From assembly GCA_036023115.1 (NCBI GenBank), contig JAYKKT010000040.1, positions 5,367,001 to 5,431,000 on the forward strand: a DNA stretch of 64,000 bases, read 5' to 3'. Below the pieces are notes generated by a model that was given only the letters and a program-made list of their open reading frames with translations, had not been told where the DNA came from and did no database searches. How positions within the stretch are numbered: the first letter of the stretch is position 1; every line of letters begins with the position of its first letter. Below, one piece after another: positions 1 through 11,661 of this stretch. The translations under genes and the position numbers were made by a program. The DNA is from Brasenia schreberi (Eukaryota; Streptophyta; Magnoliopsida; Nymphaeales; Cabombaceae).

Positions 1-1682
1 CAGGCTAGTGAATTCGATACTGATGACAGCAACCATCATCGAACAAAATAAACTAGTGTTCCTCACTGGCTTGATGTGTGCACGTTATGGTGATAGGCAA
101 GCATTACCAATTATTTATGGAATATCAAAGCTTACCAACTTCCATTAATAATCAATTATTATTCATATGTTTGTTTCTTTAGACTAAAGTTTGGTTAAAA
201 ATGATTCATGATAATGTCACAACTCTCTTTCATTTTTAAGTTATTCCCATGATATCCTTTAGAAGCCGATTCCGTACTTATATGTATATCCGTACTTATA
301 TGTAAAAAATAGTTTTGAAAAGTAGAATAGTAGTAGAAGGTAATAGAAAACGGTTACCGATATTGAATCGGTCAAGGGTTTGAGCACCATGCTCAATTGA
401 GCATGGACCGAGCATGGACCACTCTCTCTATATATATCACAATGTTGATGACATGATATGAAACGACCATAGAGCAATCTGCCACCCTAGATTAATTATC
501 TCTGGCAAAGGAACTCGATATATGTAATCTTGATGGTGAAATAATATGAAAGATGTGATATGTTGGGAAATACATTTTAGTGACTCCACCTATGTTTTGG
601 GATCGCACTTACATGGCCGGTTCCAACTTCGGATAAAGGAAGCTTCTTTGAATAGCCGACGATTAGCATAAGATTTTTCGGAGTCTTTCGTTAGGGTGTG
701 GGTTCTTTCAAGTACTAATGCATCGGATCCCATCCGAACATTCAAGCAAGGGTGGCTCATGGGTAAGGACAGTAAGGCAACTCCTTAAAAGTTTTCAATT
801 TTAAGCTTGTTATGGTTTCAATTTTTAGGCCCCAAATGATCTAATTTAAGCCCGAAATTCTTCGGGCCAAACTTAGTATCGTAATATCCATTTTATAGGC
901 CTCAAAACATTCAAAATTCCGTTTTGTGCATTTACTCATATTTGAAATTAGCTGGTGCCACTTAGTGCAGGAAAAACATAGGTTAATGTTAAGATTAAGG
1001 AAGTATAACTGTGTAAACAAGTTTTCACAATTTTATTTGTTCGAAAGCAACACCAAGGTGGTAACTGGTAAGACTTTGGACAGCCCTCCACAACGTAGAA
1101 CCCGAGCCCATACGACCTTGCTTATGGGGCTTAAGTCGGGTACGGGCTCGAATCGAGGACAATTGCACCACTTGTTAATGAAGTCATTAGCAGGTCAGAG
1201 CAAGAACTCCTTGATGTTAAAACCCTCACATGTAGAGAATATGATGGGCTTGGGCTTGGGCTTGGGTTCGGATCATGGTCAATCCAATGTGACAACTTCG
1301 TAACTTCTTTTTGTTGTGGAGAATCCAACACAAAGTAGAAGAATTGACTGATATAAAAGGAGACATAAACGAGTGGCCAGAGTAGATCTTTTCGTGCAAG
1401 TGCTGCCCCTATGATTGTGAGGTTCCAACCCGAACTTCTTGGCGTGTTATGCCTTCCACGATCGATGACCCACATGTTTGGCATATATAACAATGAGAAT
1501 AATATAACAACATGAATAAATATTTATTGTGGTGTGTATTGCCTAGTTGGTGTTTGGTGAGTGTGGGCACATGCAACAGTGTGCGCTCAGATGGTGCCAC
1601 AACACAAGCTTAGCAGATCCCTTTCAAGGATGATGAAGCCCTCACGTCATTCCTCCAAGTATTCTGTTGTATCATAAGATCT
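1..1682. other. Intergenic, no gene recognised
   Basis: No reading frame here looks like a real protein on either strand. The only recognisable item is a short 5S-rRNA-like stretch near 704-755, listed separately. The rest is AT-rich sequence, with a GC-richer part around 1090-1290 whose short frames I regard as chance. Confidence 0.6.
704..755 (+). repeat. Partial 5S rRNA-like SINE head
   Basis: The stretch resembles the first half of plant 5S rRNA (ACTAATGCATCGGATCCCAT is nearly the 5S text) and matches the head of the better copy at 14190. The similarity fades after about 50 bases. It is probably a decayed copy of the same 5S-headed SINE family. Confidence 0.45.
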
Positions 1683-1690
1683 ACCTGGAC

Positions 1691-2154
1691 TTGGGGTGGC
1701 AGTTTTAGACCTGACCCGAAAACCGGAGCCAAACCAGACCTGAAATGTCTAGGTTCAGGTCAAGGTTCAAGGTTGGATCTGAGTGGACCCAAAGAACCCT
1801 TTACCAAAGTGGGGTTCAGTCTGAGAGGACCGGGACCTCACTAGAACCCAACTCGATTAGACACTGTTTCATCCAAATCAGCTGCTTGCCATATTTCCAA
1901 TTCTTTTTTTGCATAAATGAGTTTTTTCTTAGATTTTCTGTCATTTCAAAAGGTTCTTTACCGTGTTTTCTTTAATTTTTATTTGCTAATGTTATTTTAT
2001 TCTTTGTAGTTACAGTCAGGACGGGTTGACCCGAACATAAACAGGTTTTGCTAGGTTGTGCTGAAAAGGAAAGCAGGTTGAATCTGACTTGACCTGTTTT
2101 TGACCTGAACCCAAAGTGACTGAAGCTGACCCATAGACACGATTTGCCACCCCT
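1691..2154. mobile_element. hAT-type MITE with perfect 8-bp TSD
   Basis: This 464-bp element has inverted ends: ttggggtggca on the left and the complement of aggggtggcaa on the right. It is flanked by a perfect 8-bp direct repeat, acctggac, at 1683-1690 and 2155-2162. Inside are repeats of acctgacc/ggtcaggt type and no coding capacity. The 8-bp TSD and the GGGGTGGCA terminus fit non-autonomous hAT elements of plants. Confidence 0.8.
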
Positions 2155-2162
2155 ACCTGGAC

Positions 2163-2693
2163 CCTTAGCCAAGAACTACTGTCATAGTTGTAGGGGGGAC
2201 TTGGCCCTTTGGCTTTTGTTGACATGTGAAAGATGGGTTTGATTCTCGCGGGTATCGTGTTGCACATAGGCCAAATCGGCCTATATTGGGTCCTAAACTC
2301 AACTGGGCAAGGGTATTGCCCTTTAGTTTTAGGCCGTTGGTCGAAGTAGAAGTCTTTCAAGGGCAGGTTCTGTAGGTAAAAAATGAAGGAAAAAATATGA
2401 GCTGCAACCTGTTGGTCTCCACAGACACATTCTCATCTTTGTTGCTTCCTTATTAATATGAGAAATTCATATAACAAAACTGATCGACATTAAGTTGCCC
2501 TGCAGACCCATTTATCCAGTCCTGAGGTAGAAGTGGTGGGACAGCCCCGCCACCGACGGTGATGACCTGGCTAAGAGGGGTGGCAGCCACTAGCGGGGTA
2601 GCACGCTAATGGGCCAAAACTGACATTGAGAGGCAAAAGCTAGGTCAGCGGATGAGGTTACATACCCAAGCACTCCAAGCCATAAGCAATGAG
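2163..2693. other. Intergenic, nothing recognised
   Basis: This is unique-looking sequence between the MITE and the 5S-like SINE. I see no gene or clear repeat in it. Confidence 0.5.
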
Positions 2694-2838
2694 TACCTCA
2701 TCTTATCTAAGCCTTTTCTGTGGAGTCAGTTAGAGAGTACAACACGAGGACTTCTTAAAAGGCTATCTGTCATTGTACAATAGTTTAGGAGTTTGGACGG
2801 TATCAGGTTTGGAACCTTGCACCCTTAAGACCCAACCA
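2694..2838 (-). repeat. Decayed 5S-derived SINE
   Basis: Read on the minus strand, this starts with a 5S-like part (gggtgcaagg, later aagtcctcgtgttgtac, the 3' end of 5S rRNA). It continues into the tail seen in the copies at 14190 and 20458 (ctgactccacagaaaaggct). The centre is strongly diverged. It belongs to the same family as those copies. Confidence 0.6.
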
Positions 2839-3865
2839 AGTTGTTCATTAATGTATAAATGTAGCACTCTTAAGATCCATCATAGTCTTATATTGGATGT
2901 TTTCTACCTAATGCAACCCTCCTCTTTTAACCGAACTTGAAACTGGCCATGCAAGGGTGATCTCTTGGTATATAAACGATGGATACTAAGTATGTATCAA
3001 TCCGTGGAGCGTTGGAGCTAAGCTTTAAGTACCATCGAGTTCGTCCACAAGAACAAGACAACTCAAATGAATCAACTGGGGGCTGCAAAATTTGTGAATG
3101 ATAAGGTCCCTGGGCATTGGCTTAATCACCGAGTGGATTAACCCCCTTACAGATTCACAGTAGTTGCCCTCCTGCTTTTAATGCATTTATGAATTTGAAA
3201 AGTGGCACAAAACATTGTTCTTGTTCATAGAAAATTCTGATGCCGTAAATTATGACAGAAGGGTTTTGAATTTCCAGAAGATTCATTTACTCCATCATAT
3301 AATAGAAGATGAGCTTATTGGTGGTAAATCTGCATTAATGCATTAGGTCAATAAGGCTGTTAATCACCAGCTATCTGCGCATGCCTTCGATATGCTTTGC
3401 TCCCACCGTCTCTTCCACCTGTTTCCGTTGATGCTCGGTGTCGAGCAATTACTGGATCTCCATCCAGATGACATCACTGATCTGAACTTGAATAGGAAGA
3501 CCTGTACTGGGTCTGATGGATTTAAGATGTTTCAGCTTTTTGTTATTGCGCTATCGTGTTTAACATAGCATTGATTTATGACAGACAACCAGGCATTAGA
3601 GCATGCTTCTCTCTCTCATAGTGTGAAAAACTCGCCTTATTCTGCAAAATTGGCAATATTCAATGATCATGATCCATCCTTTTCAAAACCAGTCGATCTT
3701 TGTCTACCGAACCTGAGTGGCTGCAAGCAGGCATCACTGAAACAACTTTTGCATCGTCTTTTAACAATGTTATATAGCATCAATTCCTTGGCCCCTATAA
3801 CCATATTCTGATATCAATGCAGGGCAAAGAATTGGGTTTTCCATGATTCATCTGCAACAGTCAGG
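2839..3865. other. Intergenic, nothing recognised
   Basis: No convincing gene on either strand. A 77-codon frame at 3578-3811 lacks family features or coding support and is probably chance, or part of the LINE debris that follows. Confidence 0.45.
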
Positions 3866-3874
3866 AACGCAACG

Positions 3875-4945
3875 AATCAACCATTTGCTCTGCCATGTTG
3901 GCTGCAAGTGGAACCAGATATCATTGTGCTTCATGAAACCAAATTACTGCCCTTATCTCATTGGGCACAAGTACCAGCAATTTAAATTTCAACTAGGCAT
4001 CGATTTCAGAGTTCAACACATGAGGAGTCACATAAGGTGTCCGATTACAACAGAGTGCAGGACTCTCAGTTTATATCTCTCCTAATGATTGAAGTAAGTG
4101 AACCATGGTATCTTCATCTGGTTTCATTCCTTCCAGACATAACAAACTCAAAGGATCAATTCTATCGTGTACCGATCATTATAAACCAAACCAGATAGCA
4201 TGGAATTCCAGGAGATTTTGTGCTTAAATTATAATACAATTCCAGCATTGCCTATCAAATAATTCCCAGCAAATACATTAGATTCAAGCCCCAACTTAAC
4301 CTTGCAGCGGTGGCAATTTCAAAGGACAAGAACCACCTATTTTCAGCAAGCTTGAACTATGCTAGCCATAGCGAGGCCATCCGTGTTAACATCTGAAATT
4401 CCACATTTTGCTGAATACCTGCAAAGAAGAATGTGCAAGCTCAATATATAACCCAGATATTATGGTGTTCAATGAAATAACACCCCTCTGATGCATTTCA
4501 CCAACAATTTCTATGCATCGTCAATACTGCCAGACTTTAGGCCAGCAAGAACTGGAAGTGGCATCCCCCGCAAATGGATCAGGTGAAGCTCAACACAGAC
4601 TGCTCAAGAGGCAGTCCAGGGCATGCAGGATGCCGATGTGTTAATGAGACATCATGAAGGAAAATGGCTTGCAGGATATGTTCAGTGCCCAGGCATTTTT
4701 TCGGCATTTGTAGCTGAATTGTGGGGGAATGCAGGGTAAATTAATTGCGGAGACAGATTCTATACAAGCTGTTAAAGCCATGGAGAGAAGTGAAGCTCAG
4801 AAGTCTAACCCCAATCATTTAGTGCAGAGAATCGCACAAATGCCTTGGCAAACAGTGGCAAGTGTGCATCACGCACATTCAAAGAGAAGCAAATAGAAGT
4901 GCAGATTGGTTGCTAAGTTTGGTCTTTCCAGAGGGACATGACTAA
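3875..4945 (+). mobile_element. Fragments of an L1-type LINE
   Basis: Two decayed protein stretches are readable on the plus strand with frameshifts. Around 3908-3985 the frame reads PDIIVLHETKLLPLSHWA, which matches the start of the AP endonuclease of plant L1 elements (consensus DIIVLQETKL). Around 4578-4945 an RNase H-like (RVT_3) domain is visible: KLNTDCSRGSPG, then LIAETDSIQAVKAMERSE and REANRSADWLLSL, i.e. the active-site Asp strand, the conserved E-D-S region and the final Asp. The reverse transcriptase between them is absent. These are relics. Confidence 0.6.
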
Positions 4946-4949
4946 TTAT

Positions 4950-6438
4950 AGAGGCTTCAGCCGAACTAGTCTTACTGATCAACGAAAGGCATCAAAGGCA
5001 CGGGGTGCCTGAATGTCGGGTAGCTGAATCTTGGGCTGACGCCCGCTAATCCAACCAAAAGAAAATACTGCCAGATTTTGCAGAAGTGTGCAGAAATGAA
5101 TTTGTCGACCTATAGGACAGATCATGAACGTTCTTGCCTGCTTGGTTGTCTCCGGACGTGCAACAAGCTCCAAGACAAACTAGCGTTAAGATGTTCAGAA
5201 TCGACAACCTCTCTCTCTCTCTCCCTCTGATACATAAAGACGCACAAAAGATCAGGAAAATAAGCAACACCCAGAAGAAAAGAATGGAATTATCATCTAA
5301 AATATTTCAAACTTCCATCATTCTCTTAGTTAATGATACCAATGGTTAAGATGGTTATCAAAATTTACGAGTGCTGTGAGTATCAAAAAGAGCAACACCT
5401 AGAAGAAAATGGAACTTGTCACCTAGAGACTTTTAAGAGTTCCTCTCTCCATCTCCCTAAAACAGAAAAGAATGAAATGTGATCATGGTGCAATTTATGC
5501 ACCAACATCAATGTATTGGTGAATCTCAACAAAAAAATCATAAAGGAAGATCGTCAATAATCAATCACTTTTGTCAAGAACACATGAACCATTTTCTTTC
5601 TGAATCCGTTTAACGTACATCTTGTGATTCTAAGTATCAAACCACGACAAGTTCAATTTAAAAGGGTTTCCAAGATTGTCTTTCTACATCCCAACATTTC
5701 AACCAAGAAACCTACTGCGTGTATGTTGGATTCTCTGTGTGATTTGGATCTTCACCACTTCATAATTGAATGAAATTCCAATAGTATGACAGGTAAACAA
5801 ACATGAGAAATGGATTCATCACTGCCATTTCAGCTTCAGCGATATTCACAGGAATTGAATTGTCTCAACTTGAAGAGAATCCAATTCTCTTCTCGAAGGA
5901 GGTGGACCAATATTGACACGAGAAAAATGAATCTCTTCCACATGAATCCTTTCCATTGACTGAAGCAGAGGATACTAGTATGATGTATCAAATAGACGCA
6001 AGATTCCCATAAAAGTATAGGTATTCACAAACCTACATACACGAAGAAAATATTGTACTAGTATTGCTTGTTTACATAAGCTAAATAACATACAAGAATT
6101 TCAAGAATTTCGGTGCCAACAATACTCAAGCCACATCACCATCCATGACATGACTTCATGACCTACAATAAGGATTTCCTGTTCATAGCATGCACTTGCC
6201 AATCCAATAAATCATGATACGTTACCCTTTCTTACAGCTGACGAGTAGAAGAAGTTCAGAAAGATTACAAAAGAACTAGTGAAAAGGAAACAAGAAAACT
6301 TATGAAGAAGTTGTATAATGCACTGTAGATACTTTTGTCTAGCTAAAATTACAAATGATCATTATTTTGTTTCATATTGCTCCAACAAACGGAGGATAAG
6401 CTGCAATATTTAAAGAAACAGGTGAATGCAGAAACCAG
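4950..6438. other. Region 3' of the prenyltransferase gene, nothing recognised
   Basis: No gene or repeat family is recognised apart from short CT runs near 5205-5225. The part next to 6438 would contain the 3' UTR and polyadenylation signals of the minus-strand prenyltransferase. Confidence 0.5.
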
Positions 6439-7287
6439 TCACAGCTTCTTCCTCATCTTCTCTAGATAGGGCTGCACTCTCTGGTACTCCAAGATAGCCC
6501 AAACTAAATGCCTGAGTGAAAATTCAGGCCACATAGCCGTGGTAAAGTGCAAGTAGCAGAAGCTAGTTTGCCATAAGAGAAAATTACTCAGTCTAGTCTC
6601 ACCCGAGGTCCTGATCAAGATGTCCGGTTCTGGACAGTGAGCCATGTACATATGCTTCTCTATATCTGCTAATGTGATCAAGGGATCATGTAAGTTCCCC
6701 TTAATCCTTCCATTGTCGTTGCCATTCATACAACTCGTTACCATGTACTCATCACAAGCTTCTTGGACAGCATGTGTTATCTCATCTGTGGAAGTGTAAC
6801 AAACACACACTGACAAGATTGCTCGTGTGTGGTGTGCAGTCTCCTCCATCAGTCTCTCAGATGAACGCTTCACATGTTCTGGCAAGAGGTTCAAATCCCC
6901 TACAAAAAGGACTCTGATCCCACATGTCTTGATGAAGCTTTCTTCTTTGAGAGCATCCTCAAGTTTTTCTTGTAACAATTCCATTAGACCACCAACTTCC
7001 TCAGGTTTTCTTTTGAAATTGTCAATGCTGAAGGCATAAACTGTCACATACTTGATTCCCAATTCATAGCAATTACGTAGAGTAGATATCAAGGAAAGAA
7101 ATCCGAATCTGTGGCCATATTCTTTCTCCAATTTGCGAAATCGAGCAAACCTCCGATTACCATCCATGATCACTGCAATGTGATTAGGAATGGGGCCAAC
7201 AGATAATATAGCCCAAAGAATTTTGCGCAAGAAATTGAAAATGAATGTATAAATCCTTGATATGAATCCACCAGCAACACCATCCAT
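6439..7287 (-). CDS. cis-prenyltransferase (dehydrodolichyl diphosphate synthase-like)
   Basis: This gene encodes a UPP-synthase-family enzyme of 282 residues that adds isopentenyl units in cis to farnesyl diphosphate, giving dehydrodolichyl diphosphate at the ER for protein glycosylation. Visible motifs: HIAVIMDGNRRFAR with the catalytic Asp at residue 42, GHRFGF (58-63), YAFSIDNFKR (84-93), and the C-terminal RTSGETRLSNFLLWQ (226-240) that binds the pyrophosphate. A hydrophobic N-terminal helix (about 12-32) fits membrane association. The LSNFLLWQ version is typical of the eukaryotic DHDDS clade, which usually needs an NgBR/Lew1-type partner. There is a second in-frame ATG at 7311, but a splice-acceptor-like TTGTAG lies between the two, so I chose the inner start; the N-terminal length then matches known plant enzymes. 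The coding part is one exon. Family call is firm; exact product length and in vivo role are inferred. Confidence 0.93.
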   Translation of the reverse strand: MDGVAGGFISRIYTFIFNFLRKILWAILSVGPIPNHIAVIMDGNRRFARFRKLEKEYGHRFGFLSLISTLRNCYELGIKYVTVYAFSIDNFKRKPEEVGGLMELLQEKLEDALKEESFIKTCGIRVLFVGDLNLLPEHVKRSSERLMEETAHHTRAILSVCVCYTSTDEITHAVQEACDEYMVTSCMNGNDNGRIKGNLHDPLITLADIEKHMYMAHCPEPDILIRTSGETRLSNFLLWQTSFCYLHFTTAMWPEFSLRHLVWAILEYQRVQPYLEKMRKKL

Positions 7288-8300
7288 TGGTAGAATCCTA
7301 CAAGCGACCATAACACGACCATTAAGAAGAGGAATACAAACAAATACTTCCGAACTAAAGTTGCTAATTACTAATTCTGAAATGCTTGGTAGGAAAGGCT
7401 AATCTAAGTTACATGCCAAACGCATCATACCTCCAACACCGGTGTGAGCCTAAGCAACAAAATGTGTTTGTCTCTGTTTGTGTGTGTATGTATGTGTATG
7501 AGAGACAGAGAGAGAGTGTTCAAAAGCTTATGCACATAAGTGGATGATGATAATGACAATAACCTTCAATTGAATAGCATGTACACATGAATGAAAGATG
7601 GTGGTGATGAGAACCTTCAACATCACCCACACTTGAAAACCCTGCCGCAAAAAAGAGTTCAACATTTTTGTGCACAGCAATGAAAGGAAGATGACAACTC
7701 TCGAGCGTCTCTTTCTTCCTAGAAATTTCTTGCCAAACCAACAAATCAAAACAGTATAATCATATGAAAGCAGCCAAAAAACTACAGCTGCAGTCGATCA
7801 GCAACCTCAAGCGAGGTCAAGGATAACCCAGAGTGCTAATACAAATTCAAACGAGCGAAGAGGAAACAAGGAAACTTAGAAGCCGTGTAAAAGCGGGAAA
7901 TAAAATTCTTTAATAACTTATACCTCGTTAATCAGCCGTCTTATCGATATTCTTCTACTCAACTTTTGCTCTTTCGCTTTACTGAATCGTTTACCTTTTC
8001 CTCTTCTTCATTGGATGTCATCTTCAATACTAACCCACCTCCCAATGTACACCATTGTTGTTTCATTCAACGATGGAGGCGAACAAGAAGAATATATAGA
8101 TGGTACAAAACTACCCACAATCTCTTGAAAAGAATGGTTTAAGAACGACCATAAATAGTGAAAAACGCAGCAACAGGTGGGAGACTGCACAAATCGTGAA
8201 GGACAGACCCTGATATCAGTGATGATGCACCCCCAACAAAATTGAAGAGAGAGAGAGAGAGAGTCTGTGATCAAATGAAGGAAAGATGAACAATGCGATT
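7288..8300 (-). promoter_or_regulatory. Likely 5' UTR intron and promoter of the prenyltransferase gene
   Basis: On the minus strand a donor-like CGAG|GTATAAG ends at 7924 and an acceptor TTGTAG|G ends at 7298. Together they suggest a leader intron of about 626 bases, with a first non-coding exon between roughly 7924 and 8300. This is inference from splice-site text only. Short frames in this region have no family features. Confidence 0.4.
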
Positions 8301-8547
8301 GAAACGCGAGTTAAGCCAAAGAGTAGTCAAAATTTTCTCCGGTTTGGCAACAAATTTGTTTTTCTACGGGTCGCCCTTTCAGGTCCAACAAGAGTTGTTC
8401 GTTCTAATGTCTCATGATATAAAATGTTTTGAGATTTAAAAACCCAATGGCTGCCAACTCATGTCCACTCAGGAACATAACTATAATAATATTTTGTTTT
8501 TGTTTTACATTAAATATTTTAACATGAGTAAATATGTAAGAAGTCAG

Positions 8548-8603
<56 letters not shown>

Positions 8604-9322
8604 CTACTCATGATTTTTTGGGAGAATAAAAATAACAACATTGTCTTTGTTATTTTAAAGTTATGCCCAAACAATAATTAGTGAGCACGATTGAATATGT
8701 GACAGGTGAGCAGGACCCACTAAAATGCTCAGCTTGGTGATAAATTCAAGAGCTGTTACATTGGCTGTAAATTCATGACGTCTGTGTAGGCATGCGAGAG
8801 ATTGATTTTTAAAATCTCAACTACCTAATCTTAAAAAAATTCAATTACATGAATGTTTTATTTTTTATTAAAGATGCTATTAACTTTAAAAATGTTATTA
8901 GGGTTAGTTGAGGGTACCCGTCTCCTTACCGGGAAGAAGAAAAATAACCATCTTACGAAACAGGGTGGTTACTGTACAAAGTATGAACTACAGGTATGGG
9001 GCAAAGTGTTGCGGTATTCCCTTCTCGTCCCCGACCTGTCTCGTTGCCATCCCATGGGTTAGGGTTGACCTGAACTATGGGAAACCAGTTTGGGTAAGGG
9101 TTGGTTAACAACTTAAGTAAATCAATTTAGTTATTTGAGTCTGACTTATCAAATCTTAATGATACATGAAAAGGGATATAATTAACAGAATTTATACAAA
9201 CCTAGGTCCGATCGGGGTCATGATTAATGTATGAAAATGAAAAATTTACTGATGACATGTCTCCCTGTTTTGAGTGATCCAAAAAAAAGTCATAAAGAGG
9301 TTGTTTAAGAAAAGGTATTAAT
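8301..9322. other. Intergenic with a possible hAT-type repeat scrap
   Basis: No gene recognised. Around 8900-9065 the sequence ends in ctcgttgccatcccatgg and carries gggtacccgtctcc, a pattern like the termini of small hAT-type repeats. I cannot define both ends. Confidence 0.4.
8541..8599. repeat. (TA)n microsatellite
   Basis: About 29 uninterrupted TA units. Confidence 0.97.
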
Positions 9323-9473
9323 GTAATTCTCTTTAACAACTCTGCTCATGTAGCCACCATAAAACTTTGTCGGACTTATTTACCCTGGATTCTACAAAAA
9401 TGGAAACAAAGAATCCATGTAGCGGAGCACATTTACTATGAGAAAAGGCTTAGTTGTTGTAATTCTCTGTAAC
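9323..9473 (+). mobile_element. 5'-truncated RTE retrotransposon end
   Basis: The sequence gaaacaaagaatccatgtag followed by aaaaggcttagttgttg is the 3' end of the RTE family whose long copy lies at 31751-34540. It is bracketed by a near-perfect 15-bp repeat (gtaattctctttaac at 9323-9337, one mismatch at 9459-9473), which I read as the TSD. Part of the 5' portion of the insert is not recognised. Confidence 0.6.
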
Positions 9474-9954
9474 ACTCCTAAAGGATTGTGAATAATACTG
9501 AAAACAAACAAGTTGAAGGTCATGAGTTCAATTCCTGGGCTGTTCATGTAGCTTCAGCCTCCCATTTGTACCCAAAAACCGGGAAACATATTTTTCATGT
9601 TAATCAAAAAGGTCTGTGGTTAACTTCCATCAAGCCTTTCATCAGATGCACGGTGGAAATTTGAGGCTGGTGGCGATTGGCAGAGACTGGGAACAGCCAT
9701 TTGCTGCACTCGCTGGTGTCTAACCTCTGATCTCCTTTAGGTTGAAGACTTAGCTGCCATGTGAACCCAAAAGCCTTTTGTAATAATTCAGGTTTAGTGG
9801 AAAGGGTTGATTTTGATTAGAAGTGCAGAAGTTCATTAAGTGAAGCACACTCTCGAACACTGTAGGTGCAACTTTCAGATATACCTTCAGTACACAAAAG
9901 TCCCAAATAGCTAGTGGGTCGTGGATAGGCTCGCATACACCAATGGCAGTCAGC
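9474..9954. other. Intergenic with a tRNA-like SINE scrap
   Basis: Around 9510-9590 there is a B-box-like stretch (aaggtcatgagttcaattcc) followed by text shared with a plus-strand copy at 60835-60925. It looks like a fragment of a tRNA-derived SINE. The rest is unassigned. Confidence 0.4.
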
Positions 9955-9959
9955 AGTGA

Positions 9960-10545
9960 AACTAGAGGATGTTCATGGAGCGGGACGAGGATCAAAGTCT
10001 CCATCTTCATCCCCATTTCAAAACCTCGCTCACGTTCCCATTCTCATCCCCGTGACAGAAACCAAAGAGGCTTTCATCCCTACCCTCGTATTCCCCATGG
10101 GTTCTCACGGAAATCCGTCAAAGAAAGTGAGACACTCTGGAGTCTAATTTTCAGTTGCAATGAAAACCTAATTTATACGAATCCATTGAATTTTGGACAT
10201 ATTATTACGAACAAATGTGAGAACAATGATGAATTCACGAATTCAAAAAAAGGTGATAATACTTTTTTTATTTATCACCTCGCATAATTTGTCTTATTTA
10301 TAGAAAAACCTAATTTATAAGATAAATGAGAAGAGTGATTGAAGCCAGGTTCACGAGATGGAGACCTCCTATCTCATCCTCACTCTGATCCCCATTAAGG
10401 ATTTTCTTACTCTCGTCGTTCTCATCTATGTTTTTACTCCCCAAATCTACTCCGTTCATGATGAGTTCCCATGAGAGCGAGAGACTCCTTCTCCAAGATG
10501 TTTGAACATCTCTAGTTCTAATGAACATCCCTAGTTCTAATTTAG
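9960..10545. mobile_element. Possible small inverted-repeat DNA element
   Basis: The left end ctagaggatgttcat has an inverted partner at the right (complement of atgaacatccctag, and a second similar one just before it at 10502-10515). The interior is rich in ttctcatcccc-like text. No transposase and no clean TSD, so the ends are uncertain. Confidence 0.35.
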
Positions 10546-11661
10546 AAAAAAACTAAGATTGGTAAATGAACCGAGTAGCTCGTGTATCGGCTCTGTTCAA
10601 CTCATAATGAGATGATGAGAGCTTCTTCCAAACCTGAGCTGTCTTGTAAAGCTATATGAACTTAACATGAAAAATGCCTGATGAATTTGGCACGGCTCTC
10701 ATTACCTTGACCAGTTAGATGATCAACTCTTTGCGTACTAGAAAAGAGGTATGAAACGTAATCTTTGACATCATTTCTAAGCAAAGGATTTTCTACTGAA
10801 TATGTGAAAAATTATATGATTAAGAGAAAGCTTGTGTTTGATTCATCCAGCCTGGCTTGTTCTCGCTTCATGTGCACCTCGACTCAATTGAGCGAATGAG
10901 CTGAACAAAAATGAGATATGGAGTAGAAACTAAGCCACAAACAGCCTCTGTTCTGTTAGGCTCATTTAGGAGCACTAGCAAGAACCCTGTTCTCTTTAAG
11001 AAAATAATTCAAAGACAGTGCACGAAGGTGGCGGATCATTGATTTTACTAGAAAATCCCTTCTATGAAAGACATTGTCAACCTCCCTGGTTTCTTAGAAT
11101 GCACATATATATGCCTCCTGAACATTGTGACCCTATAAAAGGTGTGCCACAATGAGATTGATTCAAAGGGTACATGATTTTTTCCTTACGCTTATCCAAA
11201 GATAGAAGGAAAGATGAACAGGAGACACAACATGGTCAGTACAGAAGCCAAGCTCAAATGTACAGGAAAATAAACTACGGAACAAACAAGGAGAACTTTT
11301 ACAAAGACAGCAATAATCTAGTTTGCTCCGCCAAACAACTAGCAAGCTTTCAATACAAAAAGCATATGATTATCTACATTTCTCATGCAATCACGAAGGC
11401 TCTTATTTGTTCTTACAGTTGATGAATTATGTGCATCATCCCTTGTAAGGGCATTAGCAGTTATATGATTTCAGAAAAGAAGGCTTAATTGGTACAAGAA
11501 AATACAGGTGCTCTCAGTATCCTCACGATCGTACTTGTTTGAGAAACTTCAATTGTATTAGTAGACTGAACGGGTTTGCTGAATTTCTTGAAAGTCTTGC
11601 AACTTTTGTTTTCCCAACAGCAGCCAATCTATATCATGGTACAATGCAGATGTCTCTAATA
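10546..11661. other. Intergenic / 3' flank of the golgin gene
   Basis: No gene recognised. The segment directly left of 11662 should hold the 3' UTR of the minus-strand golgin gene. Confidence 0.5.

Noticed and set aside
8541..8599. CRISPR-like or regulatory array
   Set aside because: A simple TA tract; no spaced repeats of CRISPR type exist in this plant sequence.
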